Shown here: positions 34,310 to 45,854 of the stretch, piece after piece | Layout: every line of letters starts with the position of its first letter | Numbering within the stretch: position 1 is the stretch's first letter | DNA from: Rhinopithecus roxellana | Lineage: Eukaryota; Chordata; Mammalia; Primates; Cercopithecidae | Length of the DNA stretch: 64,000 nt | Reading direction: 5' to 3' | Assembly (NCBI RefSeq): GCF_007565055.1 | Contig: NC_044556.1 | Span: 130,733,808 to 130,797,807 of the forward strand | Translations under genes and position numbers: made by a program | The notes under the pieces: model-generated | What the model was told of the DNA's origin: nothing | The model's input: the letters and a program-made list of their open reading frames with translations, nothing else | Database searches by the model: none

Positions 34310-34411
34310 TTACAGATGAGGACACAGTAAAGAGGTATTTTGCCAAGTTTGAAGAGAAATTTTTCCAAACCTGTGAAAAAGAACTTGCCAAAATCAACAC
34401 ATTTTATTCAG
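34310..34411 (+). CDS. XPR1: XPR1 coding exon, SPX domain part 1 (residues ~41-75)
   Basis: 102-nt exon bounded by ...ctttcag at 34309 and gtgagt at 34412. It enters with the last two bases of a Val codon and leaves with the first base of a Glu codon. The peptide begins TDEDTVKRYF, continues through KFEEKFFQTCEKE and ends KINTFYS, matching the SPX domain of XPR1 around human residues 41-75. In SPX proteins this stretch is one of the long helices of the bundle and is rich in Lys/Glu. The preceding exons with the start codon and the first ~40 residues are outside the window. No frameshift or stop is seen. An antisense Alu ends 173 bp upstream of the acceptor, and a young sense Alu begins about 1.3 kb downstream. 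Confidence 0.97.
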
Positions 34412-35697
34412 GTGAGTAATTAAGAGACTTTTTTTTTTTCCCCTACCAGGGAAGGATAAATTGTACCATATCATTGTTTAAACTTCTGATCAATGATCAG
34501 TGTTTTTAAATTGAGTCTTGTTTTCCTTACTATACTGCACTTAAGAGGTATTTTCTTAGCTGGGATAAGAACACATCTGGTTTCTCAATGTTTAAGCTTT
34601 CTGTGGTCATTGCCTAGAATCTTCAGTCAAAAGGATATTGGGACTTCATTGAGAGGCAGTAGCTTGATATAGCTTCACTGTGGCCCAGTTTAAAGCTTAA
34701 AGAGTCAGAAACTTGATTTTATCATTTTAGCCAGAGATGAATTACATAGTTCCAGCTTATCAATGATGGCAGTTTTATACCTTTTCATTGCCTAGAACAC
34801 TCATACTTATTTCTCTAAAGCACTAGCCTCCAGAGTAGCATCTACAGTATGCCATTTGAATGTGAGAAGAAAATGTTGGAACTTATATAAATTTATGTCT
34901 GAGTCTTTTGAATTTTATTTTTTATACATGTATGTTGTAATGTACCTAATATACATTAGTAAAACAATGTCTTTATAGTGAAAAATTTTGGAAACTTTAC
35001 TCTAGAGCACTACCTTAGACATCAAGAGACCTGTGAGACCTAGTTAATAATCAGATAGTTTCATGAGTACAGAATCTGAACAAAGTGAGTTCGATTCAGA
35101 AGGATATTTCATCTAGACTTGAAACCTTACACATAGTTCCGGTTACACTGCCAAATTTGCAGCCTAGTAACTGGAATACCTATCCCTTTGAATGTAATTT
35201 ATGTATCCCCTGAGCAGTAATTTATGAAAAAAATTTTAGTCTGTTAATTGTATTTAATATCAAAAATATAAAATTACTCTTTTTTCTTTTCATATTTAAT
35301 ATGTAAATTACATGCCTGCTATTGAGAATATACTCTCATCTCTTGGCAAAGACTTTAGAAATACCATAATCTTATAACTAGCATAATCATAATCAAAATT
35401 AGTGTGAATTAGTCTAAAGATGAATAGTTTCATGACTTTACTAATTTGTTTTTTGGATAATTTTTTTCCTGGCTTGTCCACAACTTCTGGAAGCATATTA
35501 CTCAGATAACCTTTTTCAGCAGCCCCTTCAACTAGAGGCTGATCGTTCTCTTTTATAGAGTATTGAGAGTCAGGAGATGGAAAAAGGTAAAAAGAGTCAG
35601 TGAGAAAGAGCTGCCAGAAGACAAGAGACTGAGTCCAGCATTCTCTTAGCTACCGTTGTTCTTCCAAATCAGCATTTCTGTGTATTTCTATAAAAAT
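34412..35697. other. Intron, nothing recognised
   Basis: About 1.3 kb of AT-rich intron with no named repeat. Confidence 0.45.
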
Positions 35698-35990
35698 GAA
35701 TCTTCTAGGCCGGGTGCGGTGGCTCAAGCCTGTAATCCCAGCACTTTGGGAGGCCGAGACGGGCGGATCACGAGGTCAGGAGATCGAGACCATCCTGGCT
35801 AACGCGGTGAAACCCCGTCTCTACTAAAAATACGAAGAAAAACTAGCCGGGTGAGGTGGCGGGTGCCTGTAGTCCCAGCTACTCGGGAGGCTGAGGCAGG
35901 AGAATGGTGTAAACCCGGGAGGCGGAGCTGGCAGTGAGCTGAGATCCGGCCACTGCACTCCAGCCTGGGCGACAGAGCGAGACTCTGTCT

Positions 35991-36023
<33 letters not shown>

Positions 36024-36030
36024 ATCTTCT
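35698..36030 (+). mobile_element. AluYR-like young Alu, sense, with 9-bp TSD
   Basis: Nearly undegraded Alu (35708-36021). GAATCTTCT is duplicated at 35698-35706 and 36022-36030. Diagnostic variants GGCTCAAGCCTG, GGTGTAAACCCGGG and GATCCGGCCACTGC mark the Old World monkey AluYR group. Confidence 0.95.
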
Positions 36031-36430
36031 TCTAAGCATCAGTATTGTTCTATTTCTGCCACTCCGGTTCGTTAGCATCTACTGATCTCTTGGTTGCTTA
36101 CTGTGAAGTTGGACTCCTGGCTCCCAGTCAATCTCTATCTTAATTTTTCGTATCATGCTGGATGACTTCATTGTCCTTGTGGACAGTCATTTTTGGTTAC
36201 ACTGTACTTTAGCCCCATACACACATAGCCATACCCATCACCCCCAATTCCTCTCCTCTAAAATACCAAAACCTAATATGAGTCTATGACTGTGTCTCCC
36301 AGCCTTTTAGCTTTTTACTCCCCTACTCCTTTAATATCTGTTTTTCCATGTCACAGAGCTCTAGTTTCTTGACTCTCCCATTTTATTTCAGTTTATCATA
36401 CACCTCTTATAATTATTTCCTACTTTTTTT
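36031..36430. other. Intron, nothing recognised
   Basis: CT-rich sequence with no repeat I can name confidently; possibly a decayed L2. Confidence 0.35.
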
Positions 36431-36573
36431 TTTTGTCTTCTTTTTTCCTTTTTTTGGAGAATGGGGTCTCGCTATGTTGCCCAGGCAGGTCTTGAATTCC
36501 TGGGCTCAGGCTATCTTCTTGCCTCTGTCTTCCTAAGTTCTGGGATTATAGGCATGGCCACCATACCCAGCCA
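36431..36573 (-). mobile_element. Alu monomer (FLAM-like), antisense
   Basis: A single antisense Alu arm: ATGGGGTCTCGCTATGTTGC, GGGCTCAGGCTATC, TGGGATTATAGGCATGGCC, ending ACCCAGCC. Confidence 0.8.
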
Positions 36574-37390
36574 GAATTATTTTCTTCTCCATCAATCATG
36601 TTAACCATTTTGACCCCTGTGTTTTTAATCCCTTTGCCCTCATTGCCTTATGTTGCATCTGCCTAGTAAAACCCAATCAATTGATCCTTTACCTTCTTCA
36701 TGCCTACCCCAGAGGCTGCGTAGGACAACAGCAGAAGAAATTGGAACCACAATCAATTCGTTATTGCACCCTTAACTACACCCTCAAAGCTTCCTGAGGG
36801 TCCTAATCAGTATCCTTTTTCATGCTCCAAAGTGCTTTTGTAAACTTTGTATCGTTCTCCAGAATTCTCTAACCCCACCATCTTCCCCATCATGCTCATT
36901 ATACCCACTGCTTTACAAATAAAAATAAAGGCCATCAGCTTCTGTTGATGTATAATGCCATGCAGATATATGGTATTATATCTGCACCTCTCTCCCAAAT
37001 GCCTATAGACATTCTTATCCTTATTTATATTCCTCCAATCTTTGTAGAAGAGATATCCCTCTTTATTCCATCCAAGATCTTTACAACTACTGACTAAATT
37101 TCAACTCTTCAAGACCTTGCTCCAGTAATTATTTCCTCTAAGAATTATTAAATAAATATATTTAACTTCCCTTTTTGTTGATTCAATCTCCTTAGCAAGT
37201 CATTCCCTTCAAAAAAAAAAAAAATGAGCAAACAAGTTTCTTAACTTTATATCCTCCTCCTCCTCATCTTTCATTTGTAGCTGAGCTTTTTCCTTTGGCA
37301 GTTTATGCACAAACAAGAGCCATGAAAGAACATAGCGTGTATATATGTCTCTTTCACAAGGATAGAGGCACCTAGAAGACAGAGGCAAAA
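36574..37390. other. Intron, nothing recognised
   Basis: About 0.8 kb with no supported feature. Confidence 0.4.
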
Positions 37391-37705
37391 TATACATTTT
37401 TTTTTTTTTTGAGACTGAGTCTTGCTCTGGTGCCCAGGCTGGAGTGAAGTGGTGCAATCTCGGCTCACTGCAAACTCCACCTCCCAGGTTCATGCCATTC
37501 TCCTGCCTCAGCCTCCTGAGTAGCTGGGACTACAGGTACCCGCCACCATGCCTGGCTAATTTTTTTTTTTGTATTTTTAGTTGAGACGGGGTTTCACCAT
37601 GTTAGCCAGGATGGTCTCGATCTCCTGACTTCGTGATCCGCCTGCCTCGGCCTCCCAAAGGGCTGGGATTACAGGTGTGAGCCACCGTGCCCAGTCAAAA
37701 TATAA
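37388..37705 (-). mobile_element. Alu (AluY/S), antisense
   Basis: T-run then antisense Alu 37411-37696. AAAATATA occurs just before the T-run and just after the Alu, a probable short TSD. Confidence 0.92.
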
Positions 37706-38116
37706 ATATTATTTAAAGCCATGCAAACAGGTAGATTTTCTGCAAGGGAAAAATGTACAGAAGGGATTGCAGTGTTTTCAAGGAGAAAGATAATTTCTAT
37801 AATTAGGAGATAGCAGGATTAAGAGAAATCAGCGATGTAGACAGAGAAGACCATATAGCAGGAGGAGGAGGAGACTAAAAGAGGAGGGCATTTGCAATGA
37901 AACAAATGTTTAGATTGAGAAAGGGTATTGGAAATGATGTAAGGCTGTAAACTATGAATATATAAAATCAAGTTTATTAGCTTTTTTCTTTTACTATGAC
38001 TTTTTTGGAAAAAGAAGAATCTCTTAAGGTCAACTCTAAATGGATGATTTGTTTCACAAAGAATAGAAAATGCTTCTTTGTTTATGAAGAAAAATATCTA
38101 CTCTTGGTAGTACTTT
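37706..38116. other. Intron, nothing recognised
   Basis: Purine-rich in part (GGAGGAGGAGGAG near 37861). No supported feature. Confidence 0.45.
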
Positions 38117-38411
38117 TTTTGTTTGTTTGTTTTTGAGACAGGGTCTCACTCTAGGCTGGAGTGCAGTGGTGTGATCTTGGCTCACGGCAACCTCTGCCTC
38201 CCGGTTCAAGTGATCCTCCTGCCTCAGCCTCCTGCGTAGCTGGAACTACAGGTGTGTGCCACACACCTGGCTAATTTTTTATTTTTATTTTTAGTAGAGA
38301 TGGGGTTTCACCATGTTGGCCAGGCAGGTCTCGAACTCCTGACCTCAGGTGATCCACCCACCTTGGCCTGCCAAAGTGCTGGGATTACAGGCATGAGCCA
38401 CTGCGCCTGGC
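38117..38411 (-). mobile_element. Alu, antisense
   Basis: From GTTTGTTTGTTTTTGAGACAG to GCGCCTGGCC. A few bases are missing in the first arm (CTCTAGGCTGG). Confidence 0.9.
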
Positions 38412-41084
38412 CAGTGGATACTTTTTATATTTTGAGTTATAGTAAAAAAAAATCTACATTATGACCCAACACACATATACAGATACATTTGTTTTATATA
38501 TGTTTGTATGCATCTATATGTGTATGACTACATAATGTATTTAAATAATTTAAGATTTTTTTCATGAAACAGTACTTATCTTTAGTACTTGTAGTATATT
38601 CTGGTTTCTATATTTTTCTATTCTGTTTGATTTTTTTAAATGCTGATTATGATCCACTAAATTGGTTTTATGACCTCATACTGGGTTGCAACTCTCAGTT
38701 TGAAACATGATTTCTTTAAGTTAGGTTGCTTCTCAAAAATAATTTTAGGCTAGCTACTATTAAAAATTTTGGTGCTATAATTTGATGACTTCCTGTTTTG
38801 TGTGTGTATTGGCAGGGCCAGTGAGGCATGTCTCTTGATGTCCTCACTGGTACAAATTGATAGTCTCTAGAGTGACTCCTGCCAGATCAGGAAGTGGTAG
38901 GTAATACGAAGACATGATTGACAGAAATAGAATTTGGTTCTGGTCCTCAACAGTATCTTTTTTCCCTCCTTATTTAGCAACCTTCTCCCCAGAAGATTGT
39001 AGACTGCAGTTCTCAGACACTAGGGCACAAGAAAAACTGTAAACAGTATGGGGTGAGTTTAGCTTAGTAACCCACCTCCACCCACTTATATGTTACACAT
39101 TAAATAGTTAAAAATGCTGCATTTTTAAGTGAGATGTTTTTGACTAAAACCTTTAAGTGTCCCGAAACAAATTGCTATATTTTATTTTGTCTGTTTCTAA
39201 TCACATCAAAAAGGCCAAACAATCAAAATATAGCATGAATGCTGCTAAAATTTAGAATGTTTTTCTTGCCCATGCTATTTACTATTGAACCTGCCTAGGC
39301 TTCCACGCACTCGCTTATAAAACAAGCAGCTTGATTCCCAACCCTGTAGGGTTCCACACGTTAGGATCAGAAGCTATTTTCAATATTCAGAAAACCTGAA
39401 GTTTTTTTTTAATTAAGTTATTTTGTTTGTAACTTATTTTGTTAGTCTTTATTTTTTATTATGTGTCTTTGGTTGAAAATTGACATTTATTTAGATTTAT
39501 AGATAAAATCAGTATTCGAAGATCATGGGAAGAGAGGGGAATTGTGAAAGGGAGAGGTCCTTCATGGTAAAAACATTGCTAATCCCTAACCTGGAAGTCT
39601 CTTAGGTCTCTTCTGTCACTAAACAAGGTATCAATCCTGAAGTCTATACCATTAGAAACCTTTTTTTTTGTGGTGACCAGTAATGTCTTTTTCCAGTGGA
39701 CAACTGATCCAACTGATCACTTCACTTTTTTCAAACCAGTTTGCATTTTCTCTTTATTAAAAATACTTAGCTTCTAAACAGTGTTTATGTGCCTAATGTT
39801 AAAAAAAAAAAAAAGTCAGAATATATGTGTTGCTTCTAATATTTCACAAAACATTCAAGCCTCTTTTATTGGCTGGAATTTTGAAATAGCTAAGTGCTTT
39901 TTGTTTGTTTTTGAATAATTTCATTTTTTTTTCTGGCTTTTTTTGGCTTCAGTGACATTGGGAAGTCACAGCAGTGTTAATATGCTGTCTCTTTCTTTAC
40001 TGAAAAGGGTAGGACGGAGAGAGGGAAGAAGGAAGGTAATTGCATTGGTGTTTTATTAGTAGGAAAATTATAATAGAAATTATAAATTTCTATAATATAA
40101 TAGAAAATAATTATAAAAATTATAATTATTATAATTATATATAAATATTAAATATAATAATATTTCTTGCCTGTAAAATATGTTCTTGATTCATATAAAT
40201 GCAAGACCAATTAGATAATAGTTACTAAGAGCTATTCTTATTATATAGTTATTCCTGTTATTCCTGTAATCCTGTTTTACAGTGTCTTGCTGTATGTTTT
40301 TTCATTATTGATTTATATTGTTTTTATACAAAAGGAATTTGAGGCACTGTATATTGTTACACCACTAAATGTGTGCAATTAATAGTTAGAATCTTTTACA
40401 CTGAAATAGTAAATGTTCATTTTACAAATGATACATGTGTCTAGTATGCATGTATTTAAACTATGACTTAATGACTGGTTTTGTTCTTTGCTCGTGTGTG
40501 TGTTAAAATGTGGATTAAGTAGGTATTTTTAATGAGAGTGGTCATAGGTTGGTATATTGTTTTAAATTCCCATGTCTTAACATGTCTTCCTGCATCATGC
40601 ATGAGTCTCTTGAGTTCATTACAGTAGAATCAGTTACTTAAGAACTGTTTAAAGGAGTAGGGAGGGTAGTAGGGGAAGTGAAATTAAAGTAGCCACTCTT
40701 GCTTGCTTTCTTGTTAATACATCTGAAGGAAATTACAATTACAATATTTGTATTGTCCACAATAAATTTTCCTTTCTTTATTCTGTTAAAAAAAAGTGTT
40801 TGATAAGCCTCTATTGAAAACAAGCCATGTGAAAACCAGCCTTATTTTCTTTCTCTCCTTTTTTTCTCTCAGCCTCATTTTCTTTCTCTCCTTCCTTCCT
40901 TCTGTGTCTCTCCTATTTTTCCTTTTTTCTTTCTGAGACTGAAAGAAAGAATGAGGAATGTCTATGGTCATGAGTAACACAGTTTCCAAATGGCATCTTC
41001 ACAAACAAACACAATATCATGTAAATTAATGTTTTTTTTTTAAATTGTAGGTCACAACCCAATAAATTGGTCAGAAAATTAAAA
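38412..41084. other. Intron, repeat-poor
   Basis: About 2.7 kb with only an imperfect hairpin (38818-38850), an AT-rich low-complexity block (40060-40165) and CT-rich runs (40845-40930). No gene or named repeat is supported. Confidence 0.45.
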
Positions 41085-41590
41085 TACAATCACGTGTCAC
41101 TTAATGACAGGGATAATTCTGAGAAATGCGTCATGAGGTGATTTCATTTTGGGAGCATCATGTGTAGTTACACAAACATAGATGGTCTATCCTGTTACAC
41201 ATGTAGCCGATATAATATAGCCTGTTGCTCCTAGGCTATAAAACTCTCCAGCATGTTACTACAGAGAATACTGTAGGCAATTGTAAAACAATGGTAAGTA
41301 TTTATCTAAACATAGAAAAGGTACAGTAAAAATAAAGTATTATATCTTACGGGGCTCCTGATGTACATGCTGTCAGTTGTTGACCACAATGTTGTTCTGT
41401 GGCGCTACGACTGTACGTGGGTCATCGCAGGCATTTTTAAAAAAATATAGATAGAATATAGTAGAATAGAAAATATCAGAGTGTTATTTACTAAATACAT
41501 CTGTTGTGTTTATTTACAAATTATATGTATTTTTTAAAGTTTATGTGCAATATGACATTTAGTATTTTACAGTTATGCAAAGTACTGTGA
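41085..41590 (-). mobile_element. Tigger-like DNA transposon fragment, antisense
   Basis: Opens with ACAATCACGTGTCACTTAATGACAGGG, a decayed terminal end. It then carries TCCTAGGCTATAAAACTC, ATACTGTAGGCAATTGTAAA and CATAGAAAAGGTACAGTAAA, which are the reverse complement of words in the 62796-63865 element. Both are therefore copies of one family, in opposite orientation. Confidence 0.78.
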
Positions 41591-42385
41591 AAACTGACAT
41601 GAAGAAGCATTGACTTTACTTGGAGGAAGAAAGCAGGATTGAGGAAAAACCTTTAGAAGAAGTGAAATTTAAATTGGGTCTTTGAAAATGTGTAGGCATT
41701 GGCCAAATGCTCTTAAGGGAGGTTGTTTGAGGATGGCTATAGGGGGAGGCAGAATTTAGTGCTTCAGAGCAAGGGAAAAAAATCTATCCAGATGCATAGT
41801 GGCATTAAAGTACATGACATATTTGGGGATGAAGACAATAACAAATAGTCTTTTGAAGCTGAAGTTGTAAGATATCAAGGAGTAAGTTGCTGATTAGAGA
41901 GAAAAGTGGAAGAATTAGATGTTTTATTCACATACAGATTTCAGACTTCAGTATCTGAGGTACACAGTTTCAAGAGTGTAGGATTTCTAGATAAAAGCAG
42001 TATAAAAAATGCATGTAATGTAACAGGATTAACTATCCTGAATCATCTGTGATGGGTCAACATTCTCATTAACTTACTTTATATTTTGAATAACACTAAG
42101 GTCCATAAATTGAATTAGCAAGATAGTAATATTGTAAGACAGGTAAACAAATAATAAAAATATTCTAAGACACTAATTTTATTTTAGGAAGAATTATTCT
42201 TCAATTGCATAACAACTTAACAGCGTTGCCGTTCTGAAGATAGCTTGTAGTTCTTGAAATAACTTTTTCTAAAAGTAAAAGAACAATGAATTTGGTGAAA
42301 GCAAAAGATATTGGTAATCCGTATTCTAGCTCTTTGAGGGATACATAGGTGCTTTGAAAATTCTTGAATGGTTATTGGAAATTTT
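41591..42385. other. Intron, nothing firm
   Basis: Part of 41600-41760 may be the same ancient unnamed repeat seen near 61010. Otherwise unrecognised. Confidence 0.35.
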
Positions 42386-42420
42386 TATCAAGTATTTAGT
42401 ATGCGACTAAATACTTGATA
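42386..42420. repeat. Perfect hairpin, 15-bp stem and 5-nt loop
   Basis: TATCAAGTATTTAGT (42386-42400), loop ATGCG, ACTAAATACTTGATA (42406-42420). The arms match exactly. Not in a recognised repeat. Confidence 0.93.
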
Positions 42421-42567
42421 GTATGTTAACTATGGCATTAACATATTATTAAAATAATCATATTTGTTCTCATATTCAGGGTCACTTGATTTACTGGCAT
42501 AAGTAGAAATTGTAGTTTATTGGCAAAATAATCTATTTTCATCAATATTTATAAAATTGCTTAGAAG

Positions 42568-42830
42568 TATTGTGTGTAATATTTTTTCAGATAGCTTCTA
42601 AGTTGTTAGGACATAAATACTTAAGTTGTTTGAACCTGACTACTTAATAAATAGAAGCATTAGGTATTCTTTTGGCCCAGAAGCATCATGAAAATATTAC
42701 TGAGACACAAAACACACCATGAACCAAGAAAGAACCTAGAAGTTCTACATTGTTTTTGATCTTGAGGATAAGACAGACACATTTGCAATAGAAATGTTTA
42801 ACATATGTAAAAAGAGCCATGAGATTCATT
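42568..42830. repeat. ~264-bp direct repeat, copy 1
   Basis: Matches 44691-44954 in the same orientation over its full length, for example GGACATAAATACTTAAGTTG and CTGACTACTTAATAAATAGA, with substitutions and a few small gaps. It ends where a (ATTC)n run and an Alu begin. Confidence 0.9.
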
Positions 42831-42876
42831 CATTCATTCATTCATTCATTCACTCACTCATTTATTTATTTATTTT
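42826..42876. repeat. (ATTC)n(ATTT)n microsatellite
   Basis: Tetranucleotide run at the tail side of the following antisense Alu. Confidence 0.93.
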
Positions 42877-43158
42877 GAGACTGAGTCTTGCTTTGTCACC
42901 CAGGCTGGAGTGCAGTGGTGCGATCTCAGCTCACTGCAACCTCTGCCTCCCGGGTTCAAGCAATTCTCTGCCTCAGCCTCCTGAGTAGCTGGGATTACAG
43001 GCGCCCACCACCACGCCTGGCTAATTTTTTTGTATTTTTGGTAAGAGACGAAGTTTCACCATCTTGACTAGGCTGGTCTTGAACTCCAGACCTCGTGATC
43101 CACCCACCTCGGCCTCCCAAAGTGTTGGGATTACAGGTGTGAGCCACTGCACCTGGCC
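42877..43158 (-). mobile_element. Alu, antisense
   Basis: From TTTTGAGACTGAGTCTTGC to GCACCTGGCC. It abuts the tetranucleotide run. Confidence 0.92.
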
Positions 43159-43600
43159 TCATTTTTATAAGTGTATTTGTAGATTTTCATCGTAGATCAA
43201 AGTATATACTTTTATACACACACACACACCCTTTTCCAGGTTCTGTGCAATCCCATGTGTTTGAGCTTTCTGGCGATCTGGCTCTAGAAACCCAAAGTGT
43301 CATTGCAAAATAGATTGGGATACTTGGTGTCAAAAGCAGTATTTCTTATTCTTTTTAAACCTATATCCCTTTGATAGATATGAAAATCTTATACCATAGC
43401 GGTAGTAATATTGAATATGATTTTTTCAAACTACATATGCTTTATATTCCCCTACCCCCACCCAGGGATTTTCATAGGCTCCTCTACATAGTTTTGCCCT
43501 CAAGGAAGAGAATCATTACTTTAAAGAAAGTAGCAAAATACACCTGAAATGTTGATTTCTTCTCCATTTCTATTTGGGAATGTAGGTTACTAGAGAGAAC
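43159..43600. other. Intron with short (CA)n
   Basis: A CA run lies at 43218-43228. Nothing else is recognised. Confidence 0.45.
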
Positions 43601-44140
43601 TTTTACCTATTTATTCATTTATTCAACAAACATGGATCGAGTATACTATATGCAAGCTCTTTATGGTACAAAGATAATGATGATAGGCCACGCAAAAACT
43701 TGTATGAGAATGTTAATAGCAGCATTATTTACATAGTTTAAAAAACTAGAAACAATTCAAATGTCTGCAGACTGAAGAATATTTAAACAAAATATATATT
43801 CACACAATGAAATACTATTTGGCAATAAAAGGAGTTCAGTATAACAGACTTACATTATGGTACAAAATGGATGAACGTCAAAATTATCATGCTAAGTTCA
43901 AGAACCCAAACACAAAAGATTACATATTGTGTGATTCTTTTATATGGAATGTTCAGAAAAGGCAATTCAACAGAAACAGAATACAGATCAGTGTTTGCTT
44001 GGGGTAGGGGCTGGAAGTGGGGATTGACAGCTAATGGCCATGATGGAAGTATATGAGGTGACAGAAATGTTGTTCTAAAATTGGATTTTTATGAATCCTG
44101 TGGTAGGTAAGTTATACCTCAAACATTATTTAAAATAAAT
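43601..44140 (+). repeat. L1M 3' end, sense
   Basis: Sense L1: ATAGCAGCATTATTTACATAG, AATGAAATACTATTTGGCAA, AAGATTACATATTGTGTGATTC, GTTTGCTTGGGGTAGGGGC and TTATACCTCAAACATTATTT in consensus order. Confidence 0.82.
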
Positions 44141-44690
44141 TTTCATTATAAAAAAAGATAAAGATTTTAGAACTGTTACCTTTAGAGTTCGGTCAGTCAG
44201 TGAAGCAGACATAAACGAAGAATTATATGTAGTGTGCTTTGGCTGCGTGTATGTGGTCCCAAAAGAGCCCTAAGGTGGGAGTTTCATTTGTGACTGAGAG
44301 AGTTGTTAAATATGAAAAACTTTGTATAGAAAACAGTGTTTGAGATTAGCCTTGCAAAATAAGTAAGGAGTTTTCCATATGGAGAGGCATTTGTGTCTTG
44401 ACTTATTGTTGGCACACAGGAAGTAACAGTCCTCTTTCTTTTCATTTTTGGGCTTCTTACATTTTTAATATGCATATGATGAGAAGTGTAAATGTATTGA
44501 CAGTTCTGACTAAGGACGTTAAACAATTAGCAAATTTATATACTAATCTTTTAACAATTAAAGTTAAGCAATCTTATTACATATGATATTCTGTCTTCTG
44601 GCTAATTTACCTGAGGTTTTTAGTCAGCAGAATAATTTATAGTTGCCTTTAGATAAATCCTTGTATTATTTCATTTTATGTTTGTGTGTA
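44141..44690. other. Intron, nothing recognised
   Basis: No supported repeat, gene or RNA motif. Confidence 0.45.
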
Positions 44691-44954
44691 TATTGTGTGT
44701 AATATTTTTTCAGATAACTTCTAAGTCATTAGGACATAAATACTTAAGTTGTTTGAACCTGACTACTTAATAAATAGAAGCATTAGTTACTTCTTTTGGC
44801 CTAGACAGATGAAAATATTACTGGAACACTAAGGGCATCGTGAACCAAGAAGGAACCAAGAAGTTCTATACTGTTTTTGATCTTAAGGATGATAAGACAA
44901 ACACATTTACAATAGAAATGCTTAACATGTGTAAAAGGAGCCCTGAGATTCATT
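44691..44954. repeat. ~264-bp direct repeat, copy 2
   Basis: Second copy of 42568-42830, 2.1 kb away. It flows without a break into L1 ORF1-like sequence, so the repeated unit may be the 5' part of an ancient L1. Confidence 0.9.
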
Positions 44955-45400
44955 TTCTGTTGACTTCAGTAAGAGATTTTAAAATATGTGAATTGTTCTG
45001 TTTTTTACAATATGGAAGACTAGAAAGAAATCCTAATAATCTCTTTGAAACACTAAAGTGACACATAAAATATACAAAATTATCAGGAAAATAATAAAAA
45101 TATGTATCTAATATGATTAAAAACGTAAAGGAGAGCACAAAAACCATAAACAAAGAAGAAATCATTAAAATTAACTAGGCATATTTTTTAAAGGACCAAT
45201 TAGATCTTTTACAAATGAAAATATAATCACGGAAATTAGTATCGTAATAGATCAATTAAACTGTAGATTAGGTAGAATTAAAGGGACAATTTATAAACCG
45301 GAAGATAGAGCTGAAAATTTACTCAGAATGCAACACAAATTGATAAAGAGAAGAAAATATGAGAGATGTAAGAGACAAAGTAAAAAGGTCAAGGGGTTAT
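44955..45400 (+). repeat. Ancient L1 ORF1-region sequence, sense
   Basis: Words such as AAAGGACCAATTAGATCTTTT, GGAAGATAGAGCTGAAAATT and CTCAGAATGCAACACAAATTG follow L1 ORF1 order. Stops throughout. Confidence 0.6.
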
Positions 45401-45543
45401 AATTGGTATCTTTATTTTCCCATGACCCGTTCCATATTTCCTTTGCCCTCAGCCAGAACCCCAACTGGTTATTGGGTGAGATGACCTAGACTTTAAATTC
45501 GTAAAGGATCTGAATCTCAATAGGTCTTTTATTAATTACTGTA
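45401..45543. other. Intron, nothing recognised
   Basis: Short gap before an Alu. Confidence 0.5.
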
Positions 45544-45850
45544 GGTTTTGTTTTTGTTTTTGTTTTTGAGACATAGTCTCACTCTGTCACCCAGGCTGGA
45601 GTGTGTGGTGCCACAATCTCAGCTCACTGCACCCTCCACCTCCTGGGGTCAAGTGATTCTCACGCCTCAGCCTTCTGAGCACCTGGGATCACAGGCGTGC
45701 ACCACCACACCCGGCTAATTTTTGTAATCTTTGTAGAGACGGGTTTTTACCATGTTGGTCAGGCTGGTCTCGAACTCCTGGCCTCAAGTGATCCACCTGC
45801 CTCAGCCTCCCAGAGTGTTGGGATTACAGGCGTGAGCCACCATGCCCGGG
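45544..45850 (-). mobile_element. Alu, antisense
   Basis: (GTTTTT)n tail then antisense Alu to CATGCCCGGGC. It is next to the ERVL relic. Confidence 0.92.
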
Positions 45851-45854
45851 CTGT

